64,000 nt of DNA. It comes from an uncultured Bacilli bacterium (lineage in GTDB: Bacteria; Bacillota_I; Bacilli_A; RFN20; CAG-826). Location: positions 1-64,000 of the forward strand of contig CAJOMQ010000005.1 of the NCBI GenBank assembly GCA_905236715.1, written 5' to 3'. The position numbers were made by a program, and so were the translations under genes. Positions 20,003-28,208 of the stretch are shown one piece after another (position 1 is the first letter of the stretch; the number at the start of each line of letters is the position of its first letter). The notes below the pieces were generated by a model. The model was not told the origin of the DNA. It did not search any database and was given only the letters and a program-made list of their open reading frames with translations.

Positions 20003-21130
20003 ATGAAAAAGAATTATCTTCTTCCAACATTATTAACCGCCGTTTCTTTGATGCTTGGTGGTTTAACTTTTGCAGGCCAAAAAGGCATACAAAAAGTAGA
20101 AGCAGTTGGAACTTATGTTTCTGAAGTTTGCGTTGACCCCGATATTGATGTTGGAATAAATGTCAAGGCTAGCAGCGAAGCCAGAAGCGATTGGACTATT
20201 GCCCAATTTTATGTTGGCGGTAGCGCCATTGTTGGTAATATGTCAGCTGGTGATTATGTGGCTCTACGAGTTCATGCTCCTACTAGCGCTGGCTCATATT
20301 TTGATATGATTCCTAATTTTGCTGGTAATCCATATCGCATTTCTCTTAATGTTGCTGAAGCAGGTGCGCGTTTTGTCCCAGTTAATTCGACAGCCTTAAG
20401 CAACACGCTAACAAGAGATTTTGATTTACCAACAAATATTTGGGGTGGAATGGATGGTTGGATTTGTTTTCCTAAAACAGGATTTACACGTAATTATTGG
20501 AATACTGGTAATGCTTTAAACTGGAACGCCGATATTTGGGCTGTTTATTTCATGTTCTATGGAACAACAATTGACACCATTAATTTTGATATTGGCGATT
20601 TATGGACCGCAAATATCGATAGTGATGGTTATTTGCATAAAGTAAATCACGTTATTGATTGGACTAAAGCCAATGGAACAAATAACATTAATGATACTGG
20701 AGATGGTAGCACAGATTTGTTATCTATTACCCGCAATAATGAAAACTTAGTTTCTGGTGCCACATTAGCAAGAGCGGTGGCTGACGTTGATGTTTGCAAT
20801 ACCGCTGCATGTTCTACTTTTTATAACAATAATCATGAAGCTATTGATGGCTTAGATAGCGATAATAGAGCCTATTTTGATAATGTCCTAGTCTACGACT
20901 ATGAAAGTGGAGATACCGGGCACACTGGTGGCAAATCGACAGAATATGTTGTTGCCGACAAATGGAATGCTATTATGAATGCTGCTGGTGTAAGTGGTTT
21001 TGCAAGTGCTAGGTTAGTGGTTTTTGATAAAAATAATACTATTTCCATTATTATTCTTAGCGCTGGATTTGCTTTTATCGGCAGTTTAATTGTTTTCCTC
21101 TTTATTAGAAGAAAAAGAAAACATCAATAA
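20003..21130 (+). CDS. Secreted, C-terminally membrane-anchored beta-sandwich-like protein
   Basis: The 375-residue protein has an N-terminal signal peptide (LLPTLLTAVSLMLGGLTFA) and a C-terminal membrane segment followed by a basic tail, FLFIRRKRKHQ, with no LPxTG. Its body pattern (GWICFPKTGF, FDIGDLWTANIDSDG, then TGHTGGKSTEYVVADKWNAIM) recurs in the C-terminal half of the 21170 protein (GWLVMNKDDQ, YDVGDIYMVN, THSQGKNTLYLASYKWNLI). The two therefore share an undescribed extracellular module. It is the first gene of the second LacI-controlled unit. A surface-bound glycan-binding role is plausible; no known domain was recognised. Confidence 0.68.
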   Translation: MKKNYLLPTLLTAVSLMLGGLTFAGQKGIQKVEAVGTYVSEVCVDPDIDVGINVKASSEARSDWTIAQFYVGGSAIVGNMSAGDYVALRVHAPTSAGSYFDMIPNFAGNPYRISLNVAEAGARFVPVNSTALSNTLTRDFDLPTNIWGGMDGWICFPKTGFTRNYWNTGNALNWNADIWAVYFMFYGTTIDTINFDIGDLWTANIDSDGYLHKVNHVIDWTKANGTNNINDTGDGSTDLLSITRNNENLVSGATLARAVADVDVCNTAACSTFYNNNHEAIDGLDSDNRAYFDNVLVYDYESGDTGHTGGKSTEYVVADKWNAIMNAAGVSGFASARLVVFDKNNTISIIILSAGFAFIGSLIVFLFIRRKRKHQ

Positions 21131-21142
21131 TGCTTAAAAATG

Positions 21143-21169
21143 GGCGATTTAAAATCGCCTTTTGTTTTT
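21143..21169 (+). terminator. Intrinsic terminator abutting the next start codon
   Basis: GGCGAT-TTAAA-ATCGCC followed by ttttgttttt. The T-run ends exactly one base before the ATG at 21170. Transcription reaching the propeller-D gene must pass this hairpin, so it probably lowers expression of the downstream genes relative to 20003. Confidence 0.8.
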
Positions 21170-23317
21170 ATGAAAATAAATAAAACCCCAATTCTTTTGA
21201 TATCAATGTTATCTCTCTTCATGGTTCCTTCTTCTTTGGATGGAGATTTTAAAATTGCTGAAGCAGGAACAGCATCGGCCGATATACTTTTTTCTCACGG
21301 CACGATTGGAGTGGATAAATATTACAATTATTGTCCATCTATTATGCAAGAAGAAGATGGAACAAGACATATTTATTATTGCACCAATAAAGTGGCGGGC
21401 AATGTTACGGATTACATTGGATATCGAAAAGGTGTTTTACAAAACGGTTCTTATACATGGAGCGAAGAAACAATCGTATTATCACCATCATCTAGTGGTT
21501 GGGATTCACGACATAATTGCGATCCGAGTGTTATTAAAGGAGTTTTTAATTACAACAACCATGAATATCATTATTTAATGGCTTATTTAGGGTGTTTAAC
21601 AAGCGATTCAAGCCACAATGAAGTGGGAATTGCGGTTAGTGATTACCCACAATCAGGTTGGACTAAAGTTGAATCCATCAATCCCATTTGTCATTTTGTC
21701 GGAACTACTGGATATAGCGGCTGGGAATGGGGATATGGACAACCAAGTATCATCTCTGTTGATAAATTAGGCCAAATTTTATTGACTTATACCACGGGTG
21801 AAAGAGATGGAACTTATGTTCGTGTGGAAAAATGGGATTTTTCTAATTTAAATGCACCGATCAAATTAGCGGAAAATGCACATCTGTTTGTTAATGGATT
21901 AACTGATATTAATAAATCCGCCGATTACGTTTTAAACAATGTGGATTTTGCCTATGATGAAGCAAGTGGAAGAATTTATGGAATTCGTGATAGTCACCCC
22001 AATTCCTCTAATAATCCAGAAGTAGCTACTGAAATACAATTAATTTCTTTAAGCAAGAATTTATCCGATTCTTCTGTTGGCGGAAATTTGTTATCAAGTT
22101 CTGGTAGTTGGGTCGTAGTGGATAATATTGGCGTTTCTAAAACGGGTCTAGAAAGAAATCATAATGCTGGCTTAATTAGAGATGAATACGGGCATTTAAA
22201 TAATCCGTTATCACTTGAAATTATATTGACTGGTGCTTCCGAGTCATCCACAACTTGGGGTGCTTTATCCACCTATCGCTTATATTCATATCAAGTAGGG
22301 ATATTCAATAGTGAAAACGACCATTATATTGATGTGTCTGCAAATATCACCTATAACTTTACTAATCCAGATCAATTATCAACTTTTAGAATTATGCCTG
22401 ATAAGGGAGATTTTTCTTCCGGGAATGCCGTTGCTATAAGAATAAGAAACAACACTGGAGTCGATACTCCAATATGGATGGCTTTTAATTCCACGAGTGA
22501 TTATCGGTATCGAGTTATAAATAATACTGATTCAAGTAAGCAATATTACTTATTTTCCAAAAATGGTGAAGTGAATGCTTATGCCTATCGAACATGGGAT
22601 GGTGATGTCTGGCTTAAACCATATTTTGATGGCTGGCTAGTTATGAATAAAGATGACCAAATAACTGATCCTTCATATGCTAATCAGGGAACATTTTCTT
22701 GGAGTTCTATTTACGCCATATATTTTGGTATACAAACTTATTATGACAGCTACGCCAATTATGATGTTGGCGATATTTATATGGTTAACAATTTTGGCAC
22801 CAGTTTTGTTTTTATTGACCCCGTTTTGCAAGTTGGTTTAACAACAAATGAAAGAACAACACAAAGATTTATTTTAGATTATATGGGGAGTGGAGCCATC
22901 AATATAACTAGAAATAATATTTCTTATATTCCAGTCGTGGGATTAATTGACAAAATTGAATATGCAGATTCTTGTAGTGCGTCCTACGCCGATGGATATC
23001 ATAGTTATTCTAAAATCTTGCCATATTATAACGCAGTGAAAGATGACGCTGTCTTTATGAATTATTTCAACACATCATACATTTATGATTATTCACCGAT
23101 TGATACCACTCATTCGCAAGGCAAAAATACACTATATTTAGCTTCTTACAAATGGAATCTAATAATTGAAAGACATACAAATAAAACATATGGGAGTAAT
23201 CACTTGTTACCAATCAGCGAAAATTCCTTTGTTACAGGTTTAATTATTTTGAATATATCATTTGGTTTGTTTGCGTTTTTGATAATAATAAAAACAAGGA
23301 AGAAAAAACATGGCTAA
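21170..23317 (+). CDS. Large membrane-anchored beta-propeller protein (D) with C-terminal module
   Basis: The track start (21140) lies inside the terminator hairpin; ATG 21170 gives a typical signal peptide (ILLISMLSLFMVPSS) and 715 residues. Residues about 30-375 repeat the propeller blocks: YNYCPSIMQEEDGTRHIYYCTN, GNVTDYIGYR, CDPSVIKGVF, GYGQPSIISVDKLG, NNVDFAYD, RNHNAGLIRDEYG. The rest is the module shared with the 20003 protein and ends in a membrane segment with tail KTRKKKHG. It is thus a propeller-plus-module fusion held in the membrane instead of lipid-anchored. No Shine-Dalgarno is visible because the T-run of the terminator precedes the ATG. Confidence 0.72.
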   Translation: MKINKTPILLISMLSLFMVPSSLDGDFKIAEAGTASADILFSHGTIGVDKYYNYCPSIMQEEDGTRHIYYCTNKVAGNVTDYIGYRKGVLQNGSYTWSEETIVLSPSSSGWDSRHNCDPSVIKGVFNYNNHEYHYLMAYLGCLTSDSSHNEVGIAVSDYPQSGWTKVESINPICHFVGTTGYSGWEWGYGQPSIISVDKLGQILLTYTTGERDGTYVRVEKWDFSNLNAPIKLAENAHLFVNGLTDINKSADYVLNNVDFAYDEASGRIYGIRDSHPNSSNNPEVATEIQLISLSKNLSDSSVGGNLLSSSGSWVVVDNIGVSKTGLERNHNAGLIRDEYGHLNNPLSLEIILTGASESSTTWGALSTYRLYSYQVGIFNSENDHYIDVSANITYNFTNPDQLSTFRIMPDKGDFSSGNAVAIRIRNNTGVDTPIWMAFNSTSDYRYRVINNTDSSKQYYLFSKNGEVNAYAYRTWDGDVWLKPYFDGWLVMNKDDQITDPSYANQGTFSWSSIYAIYFGIQTYYDSYANYDVGDIYMVNNFGTSFVFIDPVLQVGLTTNERTTQRFILDYMGSGAINITRNNISYIPVVGLIDKIEYADSCSASYADGYHSYSKILPYYNAVKDDAVFMNYFNTSYIYDYSPIDTTHSQGKNTLYLASYKWNLIIERHTNKTYGSNHLLPISENSFVTGLIILNISFGLFAFLIIIKTRKKKHG

Positions 23318-24236
23318 AGATAAAATGAAAGTAATATTGGATACAGATATTGGTGATGATATCGATGATGCATTTGCTTTGGCATATTTATTAAGCTCAC
23401 CAGAAATAGAATTATTGGGTGTTACCACGGTCTTTCGTAACAGCGCTCAAAGAGCGAGAATGGCAAAATATTTGATAAAAACTTTTGATAAAGATATTCC
23501 TGTTCACGCTGGCATTGATAATCCCATTAAACAAAATCCTGAAGATTTATTATCAATGGAAGTTAAATCCAAAATTAAATATGACAAAAACGGAAAATAC
23601 TGCATTCCTCAATATGAAGAAATTTATGACAAGGAAGAATATGAAGGCGATGATGCGGTAGATTTCATTATTTCAGAAATTGAAAAATACCCTAATCAAG
23701 TTATTTTATGTGTCATTGGGCCAGAGACCAATATAGCTGCTGTCATCAATAAAAGGCCAGATTTAATTCCTTTAATCAAGGAAATTAGAATCATGGGTGG
23801 CGCAATTGGTGACACTATTAATTATCCAGAATGGAATATTGTCTGTGATCCGGAAAGCGCAAAAATTGTTTATAAAAGTGGTGTAAAAATATACGCCACT
23901 GGTTGTAACGTTACTTTACAGTGCCCACTTTCTGATGAGAACATCGCCTTATTAAAGTCAATTGAGTCAAATAAATTATCGGTGTTAGTAAATATGATGA
24001 ATAAATGGCTAGAACATTATTCTTTTACTAGGCCCGTTCTTCATGATCCATTAGCAGTTTCTACTTTAATTGAAGATTTTGTTGTTTTTAAAAAGAAAAA
24101 AATGAAAGTTATTATCGATGGCGAAAAACGCGGTTGGACTATTCCTAGCGAAGATGGAAAAGAATGCTTTGTCGGTGTTTCGCTTAATCATAACTTAGAT
24201 TTCATTTCCCATATCAAAGAGCGAATTTTTAAATAA
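23310..24236 (+). CDS. Nucleoside hydrolase (IunH family)
   Basis: The 308-residue protein has the family Ca2+ site DTDIGDDIDDAFALAY at the N terminus, CVIGPETNIA near residue 135, RIMGGAIGD, the EWNIVCDPESAKIV block near 180, and a late catalytic-type HDPLAV. The family splits N-ribosides to base and ribose in the cytoplasm. There is no signal peptide, so it acts after import. It overlaps the propeller-D gene by 8 bases and closes the second unit. Together with the ribokinase-like gene it suggests the locus feeds on a nucleoside or other riboside. Confidence 0.9.
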   Translation: MAKDKMKVILDTDIGDDIDDAFALAYLLSSPEIELLGVTTVFRNSAQRARMAKYLIKTFDKDIPVHAGIDNPIKQNPEDLLSMEVKSKIKYDKNGKYCIPQYEEIYDKEEYEGDDAVDFIISEIEKYPNQVILCVIGPETNIAAVINKRPDLIPLIKEIRIMGGAIGDTINYPEWNIVCDPESAKIVYKSGVKIYATGCNVTLQCPLSDENIALLKSIESNKLSVLVNMMNKWLEHYSFTRPVLHDPLAVSTLIEDFVVFKKKKMKVIIDGEKRGWTIPSEDGKECFVGVSLNHNLDFISHIKERIFK

Positions 24237-24332
24237 ATATTTTTCATAAAATCAATTCCTATTTCATGATTAGATTTACCTAATTTTCATTTATAATGAA
24301 AATGGAATTGTATTAAAAATGTAATTTTAAAC

Positions 24333-24385
24333 TTGATTAAGTAACCAAATTGGTTATAATATAAAAAAGGTAACCAATCTGGATA
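24333..24385 (+). promoter_or_regulatory. Promoter overlapped by a TAACCAA...TTGGTTA operator
   Basis: TTGATT, a 16-base spacer and TATAAT (24355-24360). The perfect palindrome TAACCAAATTGGTTA (24342-24356) fills the spacer and the -10 start; a degenerate copy TAACCAATCTGGATA lies at 24371-24385. This layout suits repression by the HTH-type protein encoded directly downstream (inference). Confidence 0.6.
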
Positions 24386-24388
24386 TAT

Positions 24389-24769
24389 ATGAAAAATATT
24401 CGCGAATTAAGAAAAAGCACACAGTTGACACAAAACATTCCTCTATCAACCTTAAGAAAGTGGGAACAAGGAGAAACTTGTCCGTCTTATTATTTGGTGA
24501 AACTTATTGAGCAATCTCTCCCAGTCTCCAATAATGAATTAAAAAAGATCGTCAGTCGAAGCAATAAAATATTTTATATCGATGTTACTCATAAACGAGT
24601 GAGTGATTCCCTTGGTAATTGGATTTCTTTTAATGAAGATTATGAGGATATTATTGAATCTAATGCCGGAATCTATTTAGAAAAACTTTTTAATGGATTT
24701 TATGAATTGGTACATGATTTTGATAAAGATTTATATTTTGATAAAAAAGAAAAAGTCATTTGGGGATGA
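24389..24769 (+). CDS. Small HTH-like protein with a shortened HTH
   Basis: The 126-residue protein begins IRELRKSTQLTQ and resumes with IPLSTLRKWEQGETCPSYYLVKLIEQ. This is the pattern of small Xre-like proteins of Firmicutes, but the usual 8-9 residues between LTQ and NIP (helix 2 of the HTH) are missing in frame. The remainder (IDVTHKRVSDSLGNWISFNEDYEDI) is acidic and unrecognised. The promoter carries an operator-like palindrome, suggesting autoregulation, yet the damaged HTH may not bind DNA. It could be an antitoxin-like or decaying regulator. Confidence 0.55.
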   Translation: MKNIRELRKSTQLTQNIPLSTLRKWEQGETCPSYYLVKLIEQSLPVSNNELKKIVSRSNKIFYIDVTHKRVSDSLGNWISFNEDYEDIIESNAGIYLEKLFNGFYELVHDFDKDLYFDKKEKVIWG

Positions 24770-24852
24770 TTTTAAGTATCTCTGACAAAGAGAATCATTA
24801 TTAATGCATAAAAATAAAATAGTGTGTCTTACACATTCCCCCAAATGGAGAC

Positions 24853-25068
24853 ATGCCTTTAGAAGAAAAAACGCTTAACCATGTGAATGATCCTCTGATT
24901 ATTGATTTAGATCATATCCACCCAGATTTTTCTATTTACCGCAAAGATATTGATGAAGAGCAGAAGCGATATGACATTATCGAGCGGTTATTTTATAAAA
25001 AATTTGAAGCACTGAAGAAATTTCAAAAAAAACGAAGAACTTTCAATAATAAAACCCCTTTGCTTTAA
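24853..25068 (+). CDS. Small charged hypothetical protein, 71 aa
   Basis: An ATG right behind ATGGAGAC opens 71 residues (MPLEEKTLNHVNDPLIIDLDHIHPDF, then a charged helix DEEQKRYDIIERLFYKKFEALKKFQKKRR). Coding character is reasonable and the ORF runs to a strong terminator. The ribosome-binding site sits unusually close to the start, and no family is recognised, so it may not be expressed. Confidence 0.4.
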   Translation: MPLEEKTLNHVNDPLIIDLDHIHPDFSIYRKDIDEEQKRYDIIERLFYKKFEALKKFQKKRRTFNNKTPLL

Positions 25069-25092
25069 TAGCAGAAGGGGTTCTGTTTTATT
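25049..25092 (+). terminator. Strong bidirectional terminator
   Basis: AACCCCTT pairs with AAGGGGTT, extended by TGC/GCA with one bulge. The plus tail is ctgttttattt and the minus tail ttttattatt, so it can serve both the small ORF and the converging nagB operon. Confidence 0.8.
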
Positions 25093-25106
25093 TAATGGTA
25101 TTTTTA

Positions 25107-25835
25107 TTATTTATTTCCCACTAAAGAGTAAGCATCTTCATCGACATAAATTGTGCAATCAGGATGCTTTTGCAATATGGAACAAGGCATTGATTCAGTG
25201 ATTGGTCCTTTAATCAAACCATAAACCGCTTGTGCTTTATTTTTGCCTGTCGCAATTAAAACAATCTTTTTGGCATTCATGATGGATTTTAAACCCATAG
25301 TGACCGCGCGTGTTGGCACTTCACTGATGTCATTAAATAAACGTGAATTATCTTTAATTGTTTGCGCAGTTAATTCCGTTTCATGAGTTAAAGAATCAAA
25401 CGGAGTATTGGGTTCATTAAACGCAATATGACCATCGCTACCGATACCGAGTATTTGAATATCAATACCACCGGCTTTAGCAATCATATCATCATATTCA
25501 TGCATAAATTTTTGATAATCACCCACACCTAATAAGACATTGGTGTTAGCTTTATCAATATCGATATGATTGAATAAATTTTCATTCATGAAATAGCGGT
25601 ATGATTGGTTATGAGTACCATCTAAACCGACATATTCATCAAGATTAAAAGTGGTGACATTTTTAAATGACACTCTTCCTTCTTTATTAGCTTTAATTAA
25701 ATCAGCGTAAACCTGTAGTGGTGATGTACCTGTGGCTAAGCCAATAACCGGTTTTTCTTTTTCGTTAATCACTTTAATAAAATCTTCAGCGATTAAGGCT
25801 GATATTTCTTTTTCGTTTCCAACGACAATTTTCAT
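25107..25835 (-). CDS. nagB: Glucosamine-6-phosphate deaminase
   Basis: NagB interconverts glucosamine-6-phosphate and fructose-6-phosphate plus ammonia. The track start adds 11 residues; the true ATG (MKIVVGNEKE) follows GGAGAC, giving 242 residues, normal for the Gram-positive type. Motifs: GLATGTSPLQVY, FNLDEYVGL (catalytic Asp), LGIGSDGHIAFNEP, and HETELTAQTI...SRLF. It is the last gene of an operon with glmM and a beta-helix protein. That places it at the branch between glycolysis and cell-wall amino sugars. Confidence 0.95.
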   Translation of the reverse strand: MKIVVGNEKEISALIAEDFIKVINEKEKPVIGLATGTSPLQVYADLIKANKEGRVSFKNVTTFNLDEYVGLDGTHNQSYRYFMNENLFNHIDIDKANTNVLLGVGDYQKFMHEYDDMIAKAGGIDIQILGIGSDGHIAFNEPNTPFDSLTHETELTAQTIKDNSRLFNDISEVPTRAVTMGLKSIMNAKKIVLIATGKNKAQAVYGLIKGPITESMPCSILQKHPDCTIYVDEDAYSLVGNK

Positions 25836-25851
25836 AATCTTTGTCTCCTGT

Positions 25852-26505
25852 TTATTTTCTTTCCACAAATTCTTTGGTGGCTTTGATAATGACGTTTTCT
25901 GGATAAACCCCTCGTCCCATCGTTAACGGGTACATTTGACTATTTTTACCCACGATAGTGCCGGGATTTAAAACAGAACCACATCCTATATCAGCGTGAT
26001 CTCCTAATATCGCTCCGATTTTTCTTATTCCGGTAGCAATATCTGTTTCTCCATGGATGACAACGGGTTGACCATCACTTTTTAAATTAGAACAGATGGA
26101 ACCCGCACCCATATGGGCATAGTTGCCTAGTACGCTGTCACCTACATAATTATAATGCGGAACTTGTACATGTTTTAATAATAATGCATTTTTTAATTCA
26201 GATGAATTACCAATAACGCATTCATCACCAATAAGGACAGAACCACGAATATAGGCTCCTGGTCTAATTTCTACCTTATGACCAATAATCGTTGGACCAA
26301 CAATAGTGGCGGTTTCAGCAATTTTTACGTCCTCTCCCACTAAGACATCATCTTTGATTTTGTGATAGCCAGGAAGACCTTCTTTAATAATTTTTTGGAT
26401 ATATTCTTTTAAAAGAGGTAATAATTCCCAAGGATATTCTTTGTCAAACAAGAAATCATCAATATGTGAAATTTCACTAGGAGAAAATAAATCTTTTGTT
26501 TTCAT
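25852..26505 (-). CDS. Left-handed beta-helix protein, GlmU C-domain-like
   Basis: The true start is MKTKDLFSPSEISHI, one base after the glmM stop, with GGTG inside glmM as ribosome-binding site; 217 residues. After a helical N terminus come hexapeptide repeats of a left-handed beta-helix (VLVGEDVKIAETATIVGPTIIGHKVEIRPGAYIRGSVLIGDECVIGNSSEL...). It resembles the acyltransferase half of GlmU-like sugar nucleotidyltransferases but lacks the uridylyltransferase domain. Between glmM and nagB it probably acts on glucosamine-1-phosphate (inference). A separate uridylyltransferase would be needed elsewhere in the genome. Confidence 0.8.
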   Translation of the reverse strand: MKTKDLFSPSEISHIDDFLFDKEYPWELLPLLKEYIQKIIKEGLPGYHKIKDDVLVGEDVKIAETATIVGPTIIGHKVEIRPGAYIRGSVLIGDECVIGNSSELKNALLLKHVQVPHYNYVGDSVLGNYAHMGAGSICSNLKSDGQPVVIHGETDIATGIRKIGAILGDHADIGCGSVLNPGTIVGKNSQMYPLTMGRGVYPENVIIKATKEFVERK

Positions 26506-26506
26506 C

Positions 26507-28135
26507 TTATTCACCGAGATATCCTCCTTTTTTGATGAGATTAAAAATATCATCGATATAATTGAGACATAGTTGTTCATCATCCGCTTCAACCATAATA
26601 CGGATAACTGGTTCGGTGCCTGATTCACGTAATAAAATTCTTCCTTTGTTGGTCAATTCTTCATTAATCTTGGCTACTTTTTGTTGAATTAATGGATTAT
26701 TAGCCACCATCTTCTTATCAATAACACGGACGTTTTTTAAATATTGTGGATATAATTTGACTGGTTCCGCTAATTTGGAAAGTGATGATTTTTTATCAAT
26801 CATTTCTTCGGTAATTTTAATCGCGGTCAAAATGCCGTCACCTGTTGTGGCGTATTTACGAATGATGATATGACCAGATTGTTCTCCACCTAGCCAATAA
26901 TTATTTTTCATCATTTCTTCGTAGACAAAGCGGTCACCAACTTTTGTTTGTACATTATTAATACCAGCTTCTTTTAGCGCTTTGGTTAAACCGGAATTAG
27001 ACATAATAGTGGAAACGACAGTGTTATTATGTAAATAACCATTTCTCTTACTTCTCTGCGCTAAAATATACATGATTTTATCGCCATCGACAATTTCACC
27101 GTTTTCATCAACCGCTAAACATCTATCGCAATCACCATCAAAAGCAAAACCCACATCAAGGTGATTTTCTTTCACTAATTGCTGCAATTTTTCGATATGG
27201 GTGGATCCGATTCCTTTATTAACATTCAAGCCATTGGGTTCATCACCAATAACCATTAAATTAGCCCCTAATGCTGAAAAGACATTGCGGGCAATCATCC
27301 ATGCCGCTCCATTAGCACAATCAAGGCCGATTCTTAAATCTCTAAAGGAAGTCGCGGAAGTGGAAATAAGATAACCTGTATAACGATTTCTTCCTCCTAC
27401 ATGGTCAACCACATAGCCGATGTTTTCTCTTGTGGCATAAGGAAGGTCGCCTTCTAGACCTAATTCTTCCATTTTTCCATCGATATAAAATTCAATGAGA
27501 TGTGTAACATCATCATCAAGTTTTTCGCCACGTTCGTTTAAAATTTTAATCCCGTTATCATAAAAGACATTATGACTTGCGGTAATCATCACACCACAAT
27601 CAAAACCTTCGGTTCTGGTGACATAAGAGACACTAGGAGTGGTGGTAACATGCAAAATATAAGCATCCGCACCAGAAGCGGTGATGCCAGCGCATAAAGC
27701 GTATTCATACATATAAGAACTGCGTCTAGTATCTTTACCAATAACAATACGCGCATGTTCGCCCTTTTTGTGTTTACCGATAAATGGAACTTGTGAATAA
27801 TACCAGCCCAAAAATCTTCCCACTTGATAAGCGTGATAAGCGGTGAGGTTTTTATTTGATTCACCACGGAAACCATCAGTGCCAAAATATTTATTTTTCA
27901 TAGGCGCTTTTATCTCACTTTTACGTACATTTAATTGACAATTATCATCTAATAGTTGATCTACAGATACATGAAATAATTGACTTAATTCAACAAGTTT
28001 ATCCACTTTGGGATTAGCTTCGCCTTTTTCCCATTTTGAGACCGATTGACGGGAAACTGAAATGTGACTGGCTAATTGTTCTTGTGACATATTGGCCGTC
28101 ACTCGTAAATGTGTAATTTTTTCTGCTAATGTCAT
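26507..28135 (-). CDS. glmM: Phosphoglucosamine mutase fused to an N-terminal Xre HTH domain
   Basis: The start is ATG 28135, 6 bases after GGAGG; 542 residues. Residues 1-62 are a clear Xre/Cro HTH (ANMSQEQLASHISVSRQSVSKWEKG, then LFHVSVDQLL). A short linker leads to a complete mutase from residue 79: KYFGTDGFRG, active-site loop ITASHNVFYDNGIK, metal loop FDGDCDRC, and phosphate loop RESGTEPVIRIMVE. GlmM converts glucosamine-6-P to glucosamine-1-P; the family is normally about 445 residues with no DNA-binding part. The internal Met at the mutase start has no convincing ribosome-binding site, so the fusion appears real. It may be a regulator sensing amino-sugar phosphate. Confidence 0.93.
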   Translation of the reverse strand: MTLAEKITHLRVTANMSQEQLASHISVSRQSVSKWEKGEANPKVDKLVELSQLFHVSVDQLLDDNCQLNVRKSEIKAPMKNKYFGTDGFRGESNKNLTAYHAYQVGRFLGWYYSQVPFIGKHKKGEHARIVIGKDTRRSSYMYEYALCAGITASGADAYILHVTTTPSVSYVTRTEGFDCGVMITASHNVFYDNGIKILNERGEKLDDDVTHLIEFYIDGKMEELGLEGDLPYATRENIGYVVDHVGGRNRYTGYLISTSATSFRDLRIGLDCANGAAWMIARNVFSALGANLMVIGDEPNGLNVNKGIGSTHIEKLQQLVKENHLDVGFAFDGDCDRCLAVDENGEIVDGDKIMYILAQRSKRNGYLHNNTVVSTIMSNSGLTKALKEAGINNVQTKVGDRFVYEEMMKNNYWLGGEQSGHIIIRKYATTGDGILTAIKITEEMIDKKSSLSKLAEPVKLYPQYLKNVRVIDKKMVANNPLIQQKVAKINEELTNKGRILLRESGTEPVIRIMVEADDEQLCLNYIDDIFNLIKKGGYLGE

Positions 28136-28179
28136 ATGAAACCTCCGCAACTGCTGGGTGCTTTATATATCTGAAATCT

Positions 28180-28208
28180 ATTATATGGAGGTAAAATAGA
28201 CCATACAA
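28180..28208 (-). promoter_or_regulatory. Promoter of the glmM operon
   Basis: On the minus strand TTGTAT, a 17-base spacer and TATAAT stand about 45 bases before the HTH-glmM start. No clear palindrome for the fused HTH was found beside it. Confidence 0.6.

Noticed and set aside
27800-27900. glmM start at the internal Met (MKNKYFG) with a separate HTH gene
   Set aside because: The frame is continuous, with no stop and no convincing internal Shine-Dalgarno.
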